Source: Rhynchopus sp. YZ270_cl-10 (taxonomy: Eukaryota > Euglenozoa > Diplonemea > Diplonemida > Diplonemidae). From it: a stretch of 64,000 nucleotides of DNA. The notes beneath the pieces are model-generated. The model made no database searches and was not told the DNA's origin. It saw only the letters and a program-made list of their open reading frames with translations. The stretch covers positions 310,001 to 374,000 of the forward strand of contig OZ037878.1 of assembly GCA_964035575.1 (NCBI GenBank), in the 5' to 3' direction. The translations under genes were made by a program, and so were the position numbers. Positions 34,410-44,183 of the stretch are shown here, in pieces (positions within the stretch are counted from its first letter, which is position 1; every line of letters begins with the position of its first letter).

Positions 34410-35428
34410 AATGAGAAAAATGTTTGTTTTTTCTTGTTTTTTTTCTTTCTTTTTCCTTTGTTTTTGTTTCTTTAGTTTTTTAGAGAAAAATATACAGTTC
34501 ACGATCTAGGGTGCAGGAAGAGTCCTGTGGGGTTGCACTGTGAGGTCCATGCATCACATTCAAAAGGAAGACTACCATTCGGCCTTTTTGGTTGATTGCA
34601 CACTTACCCTCAGAGGGGAGATTGGCAACCGTATCTGAGGAACTATTTCTCCTTTAAGCCACGCTTTTGTAGGTATATATGGTAACTCCATTGCGAATAC
34701 CTGTCGCCGAAAAATTCTCAGATTCCACCCAATGAGTTAACGCTTATTGGGCTGAGAGGGATGCAGTTGACCGAAACGAAAACTAACGCTAGCAATAGCA
34801 GTGGTTCTTTGGATGAAACAGGTCAACCGAGCGATAGCACACAGACTTGATCTGGTGCAAGCCCGCAGAGGGATGCAGTTGATAGCACCAAAAGGTGGAA
34901 CACAACCGTTCTTCCCCTCACCCCCCTCCCTCTCCTACATGAAGTACGAAGCCAGGGTGATCAACACACATTACAAAGGGAAGTTGGCTCCCTTACAAAA
35001 CCCTTTCGTAACAGTGTACCTTGGTAAAAAAGAGAAGTTGAAAGTGCAAAACGCCTCACCGTTCATCGGCGGACGCAGATACTGGTTCAAAAAAAAAAAA
35101 AAATAATACAAAAGGGAGAAGAGTTGGCCAACAGTGCGACACACCTCCCCCCGGGTCCACCTAACGCAGGCGACTCAGTTCTCTTCATGGGGATAACGAA
35201 AGTTGCTCTGAGGCATCGATACCTCTCGGTGTTTACCCTAAAAACAAAAAGGTTGAATTGAAATACAAAGCCTGGCAGTGTACCTTAAAAAGCGAAGATG
35301 AACAACTTAAACTTTATCCCCCGAATCATTGCTGCGAACAAACCCCAACACCCTGAGGCAGGTTGCAACTCAACAGCGCTGCAGGAAAGCCGTAAGGGCA
35401 CATTAAGGGCCCTATTGTGAACAGATTT

Positions 35429-35543
35429 GATTTGAAATACAAAGCCTTCCCGTGCACAGTGTACTTTGGTACATTGACCGGGTGCACCGTGGGGAGGATC
35501 CCAACCGTGTAAGTCCTACAATCCATTTTGTGGCTGACATCTG
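35429..35543 (-). repeat. Module C, full-length copy
   Basis: Matches 3006-3126 over its length: TTTGAAATACAAAGCC, CCCGTGCACAGTGTAC, hairpin GTAC-TTTG-GTAC, then a tail with AAGTCCTACAATCCATTTTG. It ends about 28 bp from the stop of the next gene. Confidence 0.6.
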
Positions 35544-35570
35544 AAACGAAACCCTCGCAATACGCTACGG

Positions 35571-36883
35571 CTAACGCATCTTTGTGTCAGCTGGGTCCAT
35601 GTTAGGGGTGTAGGTGCCGTCCAACCATCTGTTTTTTTTTTGTGTTGTGTAGTTTTTCACAAAATTTCAACCCCCCAAAAGAAGAGAAAGTTTCATCACG
35701 AACCGAATCCTCTCATGCAGCCAATCATTATCACACATCAAATTGCATCATAACTACAGCATTTTTTTTTTAAAAACTTCTTTATCACATACCTGATCAC
35801 GTAGGTCCCATCAGGGTTCACTGCCTCCAAGGACCCGGTGTGCCATTCATTTTGCCAGAGACACTGTATTTGCCGGGGCGCGTCCTCTGCGTAGTCGTTA
35901 CTGTAGTCATCCGAGTCTGCGTAACTCGCTTTTGTTCCACCACGCGGGGCACGGCCTCTGATATACGATGCTGGTATGGTCGAGACCGCCTTGCCCCCAG
36001 ACCAGAGCACAATGTATGTCCCATCTGCGTTGTGCGTTTGAACGACTGCCGTAAACCACACCCCTTCGTACCACGCCTCCACCGCATCCCCTGGATGGTA
36101 TTCACTGAACGTCACCCCCTTTTTGCTCGGCGGCGCCAATGGCTGCTTTTGCTTCTGCTTCTGTCTTCTCGGGGACCCCTTCAGCGCGCTCACCAAAGGC
36201 TTTTTATTGCCATCCTGCAACACCCCAAAATTCGAGGGTCCATTCCGTGGCGGGCTCTTGAAGCATATTGGGTTCCTTGGGGACACCCCTTTCGCTCCGT
36301 AGACCCTTTGGGTCTTTCCGCCATTCCCACGCTGCGAGCGTCTCCAATGAAGAAAGGCAAACGCTGCGATGATAGAGAGAAGCAGCAATGGGAGAAGGAT
36401 CACGAGAACCCAGAACCAGGCTTTGTCGGTTATTTTGTCGGAGTCGCTGGGGGCGGGGGTGGTGGTGGTGGCCGCGGTGGGGAGGGTGGCACAGTCGTAC
36501 TGAAACGACGCAACTCCTCCAACCATTGTGCACGTCATCGCACCCTGAGTTGCCCCTGAAGTACAAAACTTCGTGCACACCGTACCAACAGGCGACGCAA
36601 CACCCGACGCACAGGAACCACTAGAAAGCACATCACTCACCAAAGGGGTGCAGCCAATCCACGTTCCAGAGGCCATGCAAAATGCTTCTGAGGAAGATGC
36701 ATTTTCGAAAACACAGGTCGCATCCCCACAGGCGTTTTGCAGTGCAACAGTTGTGCAGGTCGACGCGCTGTTTACACAAGAACGATAGCAGGTGCTCCCA
36801 ACACTCAGTTGCGAAGACACATCACACGGTGTCGAGATGAGAAGGAGAAGAGGCAACGCAATGTGATATTGTCTTCGTGGCAT
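35571..36883 (-). CDS. Type I membrane protein with Tudor-like cytoplasmic tail
   Basis: A 382-aa protein of unknown role. Signal peptide 1-24 (MPRRQ then Leu-rich), cysteine-rich lumenal or extracellular part (26-131, about 14 Cys, two similar halves), Thr/Pro stalk, membrane helix 155-178, basic stop-transfer WRRSQR, then a cytoplasmic tail with two SH3/Tudor/Agenet-like repeats: 264-309 (GDAVEAWYEGVWFTA, DGTYIVLW) and 338-368 (CLWQNEWHTG, DGTYVIRWLDG). Such folds usually bind methylated or charged peptides. Exon 1 is 35793-36883; the donor CAG|GTATGTG and an acceptor ACAG at 35629-35632 join in frame to exon 2 (35571-35628), completing the second repeat as RWLDGTYTPNMDPADTKMR. The intron is 164 nt. 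The fit of exon 2 to the repeat is strong support. Confidence 0.8.
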
Positions 36884-38330
36884 ATTTTTGGGGGTAACCA
36901 AAAGAGAGAGAAAAAAAGAAAGTTTTGATGAACCTAAGCCTCAAGTGCTTAGTCTAAAAAAATATGTCGTAACAGAAAAAGACGATACTATTTAGTTCCC
37001 TCTCGCTTTAAAAATGCGAAGGGGAAAAATGGGTGAGTGGATGGTGCCGTGATGTGCCCCAAAGAGAGACAGTTTTGTCTGGATGTGTTTGTTTTGTTTT
37101 GTTTTTTTTGGGTTGCGTTTTGCAGTTTCCCTCTGGTTGTTGGTTTTTTTTGTTGTGGGTGTGTGTGTATGGGTAGGATCGAAAGTTGGGGAATTGTGTT
37201 TGTTATTGTTGATGATGGAAAGGAAATAAAAGAAAGGCAAAGACAAAGAGAATAAACTTGAATTGAATTTTTTTTGATTTTGAAATTTTTTTTGTTGGAG
37301 TAGTGTAGTTGCACTCTGGTGGTTTCCAGATCGTGCAATCTTCACTTTCACCTTTTTTTTGCTAAGATAAAACAAAGAAAAACAAAGAAAAAGGTTATCC
37401 TAAGCCTCTCGTGCTTAAGTCACCTTTAGGCCTTCGTTTTAAAAAAAAATCCCGTTGCAGTTCTGCGAGTCCAACATTTCCCCGTTTGTTTGGTATTTCT
37501 TAAAAAGGAAACAGAAAAGCCTTGGTTGGAGTAGTTACAGATTCTCTTTGTTTTCCAACCCCTCGCAAATTGTGAGGTAATTGTGAACATCGTTTTTCGA
37601 TCGCGTATTTTGCGCTAAAAACATGCACAGAAAAAAAAAACTTCTTTTTTTTTTGTTTGAGAATCCTCGCTCTCACATTGCGACCAAGAGGAATTAAAAC
37701 GGAAAAAAAAATACCAAAAAAAGAAAAAAAACGGGAAAATAACTGGAGGAAGAGAAACTGCAAAGGGTGTTGGCAACTCACGAAGATATTTTGCTGCACC
37801 GTAAAATGCGCAAAAAAAAAAGGGGGGGATTGAAAAACAAAACAGAAAAAACAGAACGAAACACAAAACGGAAATTGTCAAGAGAAAAAAAAAAAACATA
37901 AAATACTTCATTGGTGCGTCCTTTTTTAAAAAAAGGTTCGAGTATTTTGTTATGCTTTTTTTTTGTTGTCGACCAAGCTCAATACATAGCGGATTCAAAA
38001 TTTTGTTGATAAAAAAAAAAAAGAAAAAAAAACGAAAAACAAAGGGACAAAAGGTGGGCGGGATTGAGGGTAAAAACTGCTACTTTACACACCTCCTCCA
38101 GTCTACAGTGAAGTAAACCAAAACAAAATAAAGTACAATCGAAAGTGTTTTGCTCACGCTTTTTTTTATTAAAGGACTAACAGTCACACCCACACTTCCT
38201 ACCTCCCCCCCCCACCCCCCGCAAAAGGGAAAGTGATCAGATGATCTTAAGCACCTTGCACTTAGTCATCAAAATCAAAAAAAAAAACACTAAAAAATGT
38301 TTGCTGCAAATGGAGGAATTGGAGGAAACC
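36884..38330. other. Intergenic DNA with modules
   Basis: No gene is seen. Module A at 36926-36955, 37391-37427 and 38239-38270; module F at 37291-37350. The rest is T-, A- and C-rich runs. Confidence 0.6.
37391..37427 (-). repeat. Module A hairpin (consensus loop)
   Basis: Contains CCTCTCGTG in plus orientation, that is CACGAGAGG on the gene-sense strand, between CTAAG and CTTAA arms. Confidence 0.6.
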
Positions 38331-39077
38331 TTATGAAAGGCGCGGCTCGGCAAACTCACCGTGGGTGTTTAAGGTTACGAAAGGGTACATCGGGGTGGAG
38401 GGCCAAAACCGGATGGGGTGTTCATCAAGCACGCATTTCTCGTTGATGAAAACCGAAACGGAACGGGTCTGGCAGTGAAGACGGATCTCCACGGGGACCA
38501 CCCCCGTTGCGTAGACGCACTGTGTCGGGATGACCTCCTCCCCTGCAATGAGGTTCCCGTTCACTTCATACGCGATGCACATATGGTCCTCCGAATCCAA
38601 ATACCCGGTGGCAGAGAATTTCTCCTTTGGAACCAATCCGACCATGTGCCTGTGATCCATTGCCTTAGCAGAGTGAAGGTTGTAGCCCATTACGATGGTA
38701 CTGTAAGAATCGTGGAGGGAAACCGGTTGGGACCACCGAGCGTTGAAGGAAAGAATGCAGGGTGAGGTGAGGAGGAGACGGTTGTTGGCGTCGGCTGTGA
38801 AGTCTGCGTGGCTTTCCGCCCAGTTCCCGGAGGCCATGACCTGCAGCATCTTTTGAAAGGCGATCACCTCGCATTCACTGTAGAGCCCTACGTCTGCAAG
38901 CATTTCGTCATCTTGTGTCAGCTCCACACCTTCAAAGCTGAGCCCAATGGCGACACTCCCACTGTCGCTCATCTGTGCAACAGAGCTGCGCAAGTCCTTC
39001 ACCTCAGTATCCGCCTCCAACTCCACCAACACCCTCTCTCCATTGGTCAGCAAAACGTAAACCAAGAATCCGCTCAT
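38331..39077 (-). CDS. Ubiquitin-like domain plus SPRY-like domain protein
   Basis: A 248-aa single-exon protein. Residues 3-75 look like a ubiquitin-like fold (VYVLLTNGERVLVELEAD, GLSFEGVELTQDDEMLADVGL, CEVIAF), without a C-terminal di-Gly, so it is not a conjugated modifier. Residues about 85-248 resemble a SPRY/B30.2 sandwich: ILSFNARWSQPVSLHD, HMVGLVP, CIAYEVNGNLIAGEE, VEIRLHCQTRSVSVFINEK and YPFVTLNTHGE fit the strand order and the closing strand. Such a pairing would suit a ubiquitin-pathway adaptor; that is inference. The start is the ATG just after an A-rich leader. Confidence 0.7.
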   Translation of the reverse strand: MSGFLVYVLLTNGERVLVELEADTEVKDLRSSVAQMSDSGSVAIGLSFEGVELTQDDEMLADVGLYSECEVIAFQKMLQVMASGNWAESHADFTADANNRLLLTSPCILSFNARWSQPVSLHDSYSTIVMGYNLHSAKAMDHRHMVGLVPKEKFSATGYLDSEDHMCIAYEVNGNLIAGEEVIPTQCVYATGVVPVEIRLHCQTRSVSVFINEKCVLDEHPIRFWPSTPMYPFVTLNTHGEFAEPRLS

Positions 39078-40250
39078 TTTTTTTTGCTTTTTTTTTGATA
39101 AAGAAAATGTGTATCTGAAATTTTAAGGAAATTAAGGGTGTGGAGGAGGGAGTTGAGGGTTGAAAAAAGGTAATGATTGGATGTCTTTAGATTGAAGAAT
39201 TATCTGGTTTCAAGAAGAATGGAAAAACAAAGCGTGCATGGGTGTATTGTTTATTTATTTTTTGTTGTAAACCACAATTTTGAATTCACAGTACAGCTTA
39301 CCGTTAGGGGAGGGGGGGTGAGGGCGATTAACCACCTTATTGTAAAAGTTCAGGGGGAAATAAAGATAGAAAAAAATTCAACCAAAAGAAAGAAACTGTA
39401 GTTGTTGATGCAGGCACCTCCGACTGACCTGCCAGCCATCCGGAGGAAAGCACAAAGAAAAGTTTTTTAAGATGAACCAAAGCCTCACTTAGCCACCTTT
39501 GTAAACTTGAACAGTGAATGTGCCTCTTGTGCACACACATCTGTATTACTATCGCTGTCGCGCAAACCAAACAAATAAAAAAACAACAGCAACCTCAATT
39601 GTAACAACCGCACGAAGTGGGCGTCCGGCTGAAGGGGGGGCAGGAATAGGAAGGCAATGCATCATTCATTTTGAAAGCTTAGTTGTATTAGTGGCACCCG
39701 AGGCGTTTTGTATTGTATTGTTTTGTTTTGTTTTGTTTACAAAGAGCCGTGGTAATACTATGTAAAGAAAGGACAAAGCTTTTTTGTCCTCAACGTGTGT
39801 TTTTCTTCATTTTGCGCAGAGCTTACAAGGAAAAAAAATGGGAGGCAGGTGTGTTCTGTCTTCATGCAAATGGGGATTTTCGTCTTTTAAAAAAATCCCT
39901 TTTTTATTTTGCACAAATCGCTACGTACCCTTTTTGTTCCATTTACTATAGCACCTTACAAAAGAAAGAATGTCACAAAAAAAGAAAAATGGTTATGATC
40001 CTTCACCTCATCGAACAAAATGGAAAAGTTTCAAGACACAAAAAAAACACGGTTACAGCGCTTTGAAGTCCGCGGGTTTTGCTTCTGTTTTCTCAATAAA
40101 AAAATTGTTGGAGCACATGCACTATTGCCACCACCACCCCCCTCCTGCACACAATGCACCAATGTTTAGTGTAAATGCAAACAAGAAGCCTTACTCCCCT
40201 TCCCCCTCCACCCCCGCCACCTCACCCAATTAAAAAACCTCCCCCATCTT
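39078..40250. other. Intergenic DNA with modules D, A, B in tandem
   Basis: No gene is seen. Module D at 39398-39455, A at 39468-39500 and B at 39513-39543 stand head to tail within 150 bp; a partial G lies at about 39680-39705. 40130-40240 is C-rich. Confidence 0.65.
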
Positions 40251-40966
40251 TCACCCCGAAGGCGCTTCCTCTAGTGGAGGTGCAGGCGCTTTTTCGCCTT
40301 CCGTTCTGATAATCCCTGCATCTTGGTGGGATTGCCCGATACAGTTGGGTGGGATATTCTTGTAAAAACACGTGGGTGAATCTTTCGGGTTTTTCGCAAC
40401 ACACACGGGCACATCTTGTACAATGCTGGTGATCTTCCCGTCTTTGGTGCTGTACTCGATCTCGTCTCCAACGAGATAGCACTTCTCTCTGAGGCTCTTC
40501 CACTTCTCCAGCGCACCGAGGACACGAGCCTCGCAGGTAGAGTCCTCGCGTTTGAGCTTGAAGTTCTTCTCCGAGGGGCCATCAAAGCCACGCCCCCTCT
40601 TCAGCTGTGCCACCTCCTCCCGGAGCTCTTCTATCTGCAGTTCCGCCTCCGCCAGGGAGATCTCTTTGCGAGAGGACTTTCCGTATTGGTGAAGTTGTTT
40701 GCTGTGGTGGAGATGAATGGAAGATAAAATTTACTAAAGATGCAAAAAGTTTGTTTACATATCAGTATCGATACTGCATTCTCTCTGAGGGTGCCGAAGA
40801 GAGTGTATTGAAAAAGTAGAGTTGAAATACGAAGCCCTCTCGTGACCCAAATAAAGAGGGGGGGGATTTTGTAGTACCATGCGCGGGTCGGGTTGCTCAA
40901 CGCGTAGAAACCGACCAGGGAGATGGCGGCCAGACACCCCGCCATCACCAAGACGCGCGCCCCCAT
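40251..40966 (-). CDS. Small type II membrane protein with coiled coil
   Basis: A 179-aa protein in two exons that I do not recognise. Exon 1 (40878-40966) codes MGARVLVMAGCLAAISLVGF, a short signal anchor; exon 2 (40251-40701) codes a coiled coil (about 40-60, EISLAEAELQIEELREEVAQ) and a compact domain with four cysteines (about 75-155) before a Pro/Glu tail. The junction ATG|GTACTAC ... CCACAG|CAAAC keeps frame and makes a Cys codon. The intron (40702-40877) contains a module C copy. The single anchor with a charged coil on the far side suggests a Golgi or ER lumenal part. The coding region of exon 2 alone lacks a good start, which supports the splice. Confidence 0.7.
40820..40850 (-). repeat. 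Module C core inside an intron
   Basis: GTTGAAATACGAAGCCCTCT then CGTGACCC in plus orientation, inside intron 40702-40877. It carries the shared CACGAGAGG motif on the minus strand. Confidence 0.6.
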
Positions 40967-41206
40967 TACGTTGCTCGGTTCGGTCTTAATTGTATTGGCT
41001 GGATTTGCTTTAAAAAAAAACTATGTGTAAGTTAACTGTGTAAGTGTTCTGTTAATGAGTGGAATGGACGCCCCCTACCCCCCCATATTCGATAGCATTA
41101 AAAAAGATTTGAATATACATTACGGGCAGTGAACAACCACCGTTTTCTTTGTTGTACCGAGACATATTCCCCCCCCTCTTCCCCACCCCTCCCTCTCTCC
41201 CCCACA

Positions 41207-42079
41207 CTACACACCACACTCCTTCACCCCAGCATGCGAGATCGCGTATGGTAGTGAGATCGTAGGAGAGAAATGAGATTTGACGACTGTCAGGGTTCTT
41301 GGCTGGGTGGACCCTACCCCTTCAGGGGAGGAGAGTGCGACGCGGATGCTGACAGCATGGTGCCAGGTATTGCCTAGAGCGGCCTGGAAGTTTCCAGTTA
41401 CCTGGTTGGTTAAGACAACTGTAAGGCTGTAACGGTGGGCCATCTCTTTGAGGTCGGTTGCAAGCCTGCTGAGAAGCTGGGATCGAACAATGGTACTAAG
41501 TCCCTCACACCGCACCACTGCAGCGACCGAATCGATTACCAAAAGCTTTGCCCCAGTTTCTGCAACCTGAAGGTCAAACTCCGAGAAAATTGCCAACAAA
41601 CTGTCCAACGTCGGCGCCTCCCTCAGTTGCACATAACGCAGATCCCCCCCCATTGCCTCAACCCTTTCCCCAGAAAACTTCCGTTCTGTGTCAATATACA
41701 GCACGGTACGCCCTTCACGGGAGCACATCGCAGTCAACATCATCGCAAACTGTGATTTTCCTACCCCAGGTGGACCCATTACCTCGAGAAGACAGCTGCC
41801 CGGTACACCCCCTCCCATACTACGGTCTAAAGAAGGGAGTGATGTGGCAAGTGGAGGACATTGTGAGAGAGAGAGGAGAGGTGTTGGTGTGGGGGCAACT
41901 TTCGCGAAGAGGGTGTCGAAGAAGAGCTCGGCCGCAGCGATGTTGGTGCCAAGCAGCTTGGCTACGGTTTCGGGCGACTCAAACAAAATATCCTCACATT
42001 TTGAAAACCCCGCTTCCTCAAACCGTGCTGCCGCAACATCACTCAAAATATTCAACGAACGCAGCTTTCTGCTTCCCAT
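41207..42079 (-). CDS. RAD51B: RAD51B-like recombinase paralogue
   Basis: A 290-aa RecA/RAD51-family ATPase, expected to act in the nucleus in homologous recombination as part of a RAD51 paralogue complex. N-terminal helical region 1-60 starts MGSRKL, as in human RAD51B (MGSKKL). Walker A GPPGVGKSQ (102-110), YIDTE (128-132), Walker B LLVIDSV (179-185), TNQVT (224-228) and the RAD51B-like ALGNTWHHAVSIRV (234-247). It is shorter than the human protein (350 aa), mainly because loop and spacer regions after Walker B are short. Single exon; a CTCTCCTCTAG just upstream of the start could be a splice-leader acceptor. Confidence 0.85.
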   Translation of the reverse strand: MGSRKLRSLNILSDVAAARFEEAGFSKCEDILFESPETVAKLLGTNIAAAELFFDTLFAKVAPTPTPLLSLSQCPPLATSLPSLDRSMGGGVPGSCLLEVMGPPGVGKSQFAMMLTAMCSREGRTVLYIDTERKFSGERVEAMGGDLRYVQLREAPTLDSLLAIFSEFDLQVAETGAKLLVIDSVAAVVRCEGLSTIVRSQLLSRLATDLKEMAHRYSLTVVLTNQVTGNFQAALGNTWHHAVSIRVALSSPEGVGSTQPRTLTVVKSHFSPTISLPYAISHAGVKECGV

Positions 42080-42097
42080 CGTGAGTGTAGTAGACTA

Positions 42098-42108
42098 CTA
42101 GAGGAGAG
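42098..42108 (-). promoter_or_regulatory. Possible trans-splice acceptor before RAD51B-like gene
   Basis: Minus-strand CTCTCCTCTAG ends 18 bases before the ATG. A pyrimidine tract and AG this close to the start would suit spliced-leader addition if the organism is a euglenozoan. No direct evidence. Confidence 0.3.
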
Positions 42109-43066
42109 TAAACAAAATCTGTGGAAAGTTTTATCCTTCAGCAATTTTTTTGTGTCAATGTAACACAGTGGTTTTTTGTAGAAGAGGGAACCGAGAGCGA
42201 GGGGAAGAAGAAAAGGGAAAATTCAACTGCTGAGATTGTGTATGGAATGTGGGGGTGAGGTAACCCTGTGGGAGGAGGAAGGGGGGGTGGAAGAAAAAAC
42301 GGGAAATGTTAAAATTAAGGAATGCACGGGAAAACACAAAAAGGGGGGTTTGGGAGGACAGTACACCTTTTTTTCCGTGATTTCTTTTTCTAGTTTAATT
42401 TCTTTGTTTACTTCATTTGTTCTAGTACTTCACTCACCCAAAAAAAAAGCGCGGGGTGTGTGTGTGTGGTGTTTACCTCACCCCACACGATTACTATTTT
42501 TGCTGGAGTACTGACAGTATTTATTTTGTTATTTTTTTTTCATTCACTTTTTTTTTTTGCTAGGTTCTTTTTTGCAGAAGTGTTTCTGCCCCTTCCCCAA
42601 CCCCTTTCTGGTTACGGTTACCCCCTCCTTGCGTTAAAAATATCTCTCCTAATCGAGAAAACTTGAAAAATTATTTCAAAAACATTCTTTTCTGAAAAGG
42701 CATTGAAAAAATGAATTTCGTGACCGGTCGCAGTCTCGCTGTGTTATGTGTGTACATCCCGATAGGGCACTGGTGGAAATTAAGAGGTTCCCGTCTCCTT
42801 CCTCAAGAAGTGGAAAAAAAAATGTGTTGTGCGTGGCTCAAAACGCCAACACCATCAGGTACTATTCCTAATAATGTACGGACCTATACGGTCCTATACG
42901 CGCCTATACCCGGAGTAAAAATCAGGTGGATTATTATTAAAAAAGAAACTGTAGTTATTAATGCAGGCACCTCCGACTGACCCACGCACGATGCCAGCCA
43001 TCCGGATGAAAGCACAAAAAATAATACCAAAAACCCCTCCCCAACACCTCCCCTCAAGACCGTTCA
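42109..43066. other. Intergenic DNA ending in module D
   Basis: No gene is seen. G- and T-rich runs, then module D at 42950-43018, about 50 bp beyond the stop of the next gene. Confidence 0.6.
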
Positions 43067-44183
43067 TCATTTGTCCTTCTTCTGCTTCTCGGCAAGTCTC
43101 TGTGCGATGATTCTGTTTCGCTCGGTTCTGACAATGCACCAGACCTGTAGTATGACATTTATTTTGAAAAATTGTTGGAGTAGTGTAGTTGCCTCAGTTG
43201 TGTTGCCACATTTGTGCAATCTCTACTTTACTGTAGATTTTTAAAAACCCGAAACTTCAAATAATCTCTCATTCTACGTTATTTTTCTCTTTTCTTAAAA
43301 CTTCTCACCCTTCTCCACCCTTTACTCTTTTTCACAGAGTAAAAACGACACGATGAACGTACACCCCTTATCATCACAATCGTTCTCGCACATCATCAGG
43401 CTTTTTGACCAAGAACAACATGGTATTTCATCCCTTATCACCCCCCCTATCCAAACATACCTGAACGAAAATCATAAAGAAGAAGGTGCCGACAGAGGAA
43501 AGAAGGATGACAAGCCACCAGTCGGCAAGGTCTTCCCAGATGTAGGCGAGTTCCGCTTGGACTTTGTCGAAAAGGGTCATGTTGTTGTGTTTGTCGAGCA
43601 GTTCGCTGCGGTACTGCAACTTGCGTTTTTCGAGCTCCTCGTTACGCACCTTTTCAATCATGTTTTCTTGCATGGACGAAATCTGGTCTGAGATGTCGGT
43701 CTTCCATTTGCAGAATGATTTGCAGGCTTTGTCTTTATAGTCCTTATCGTATACACCATTTTTCAGGTAATTTGTCAGCTCGTCGTCTCCGTCCAGAATG
43801 TCGACGGCGTTTTCGCACCGTAAGATATCCTCTGCCCCGAAGGTCGCGTTCTTGCAGACCTGCTCAATGATTTCGATTGCCTGCACCTCGCGGGTCGCTG
43901 ATTTCAGCTTTTTCGAAATTTTCTTCGCCATCATCTTCTCCGCCGCCTCCACCATGTCCTCACACCCTTTGCAGACCAGTACATACTTCATCTCCTCCAG
44001 CTTCTGCAGCTGCTCTTCTGTTGCGGGTTCGTCTTCTAGCGGTACCTCCTCCGCCCCCGCCTCCTTCAGTACTGCGCAAGCAATCAAAAGAAGAAACAGC
44101 GCAGTCATGTTCTTCACATTCTGACCAAACAAAAACATGAAAACTATCGGAACAGCAAACCAAAAATACAAAGGCAGCGGCAT
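43067..44183 (-). CDS. Saposin-like ER membrane protein with KKDK dilysine tail
   Basis: A 266-aa type I membrane protein. Hydrophobic N-terminus; the mature start may follow MTALFLLLIACAVLKEAGA (Met26 at 44108 is an alternative start). The lumenal domain has six cysteines (C71, C74, C110, C123, C154, C158) in helical sequence like saposin or canopy-type folding factors, then a coiled coil (165-205) and a membrane helix at about 222-245. Exon 1 (43461-44183) ends FMIFVQ before GTATGTT; exon 2 (43067-43144), after acceptor CTACAG, adds VWCIVRTERNRIIAQRLAEK and QKKDK in phase 0. The final KKDK fits the KKxx signal for return to the ER. Unspliced, the tail would be CLDRGGDKG and lose the signal. 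A module F copy sits in the 316-nt intron. A glycoprotein folding or ER trafficking role is inference. Confidence 0.8.
43169..43230 (-). repeat. Module F inside the saposin-like gene intron
   Basis: TTGGAGTAGTGTAGTTGCC then TTGTGTTGCC and GTGCAATCTC. Matches 1479-1538, 37291-37350 and 57537-57597; an inverted copy is at 4870-4925. On the minus strand TTGC pairs with GCAA across the module. Confidence 0.6.

Larger units (their letters stand above)
33651..35570. other. Intergenic DNA with one MITE-like element and modules
   Basis: No gene is seen. A B-like hairpin at 33691-33732 overlaps the element end. After the MITE at 34080-34409 come module C at 34985-35026, 35252-35286 and 35429-35543, and module E at about 35034-35090. 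Confidence 0.6.

Noticed and set aside
36388-36624. Plus-strand frames opposite the Tudor-like gene
   Set aside because: Shadow frames of the minus-strand coding region.
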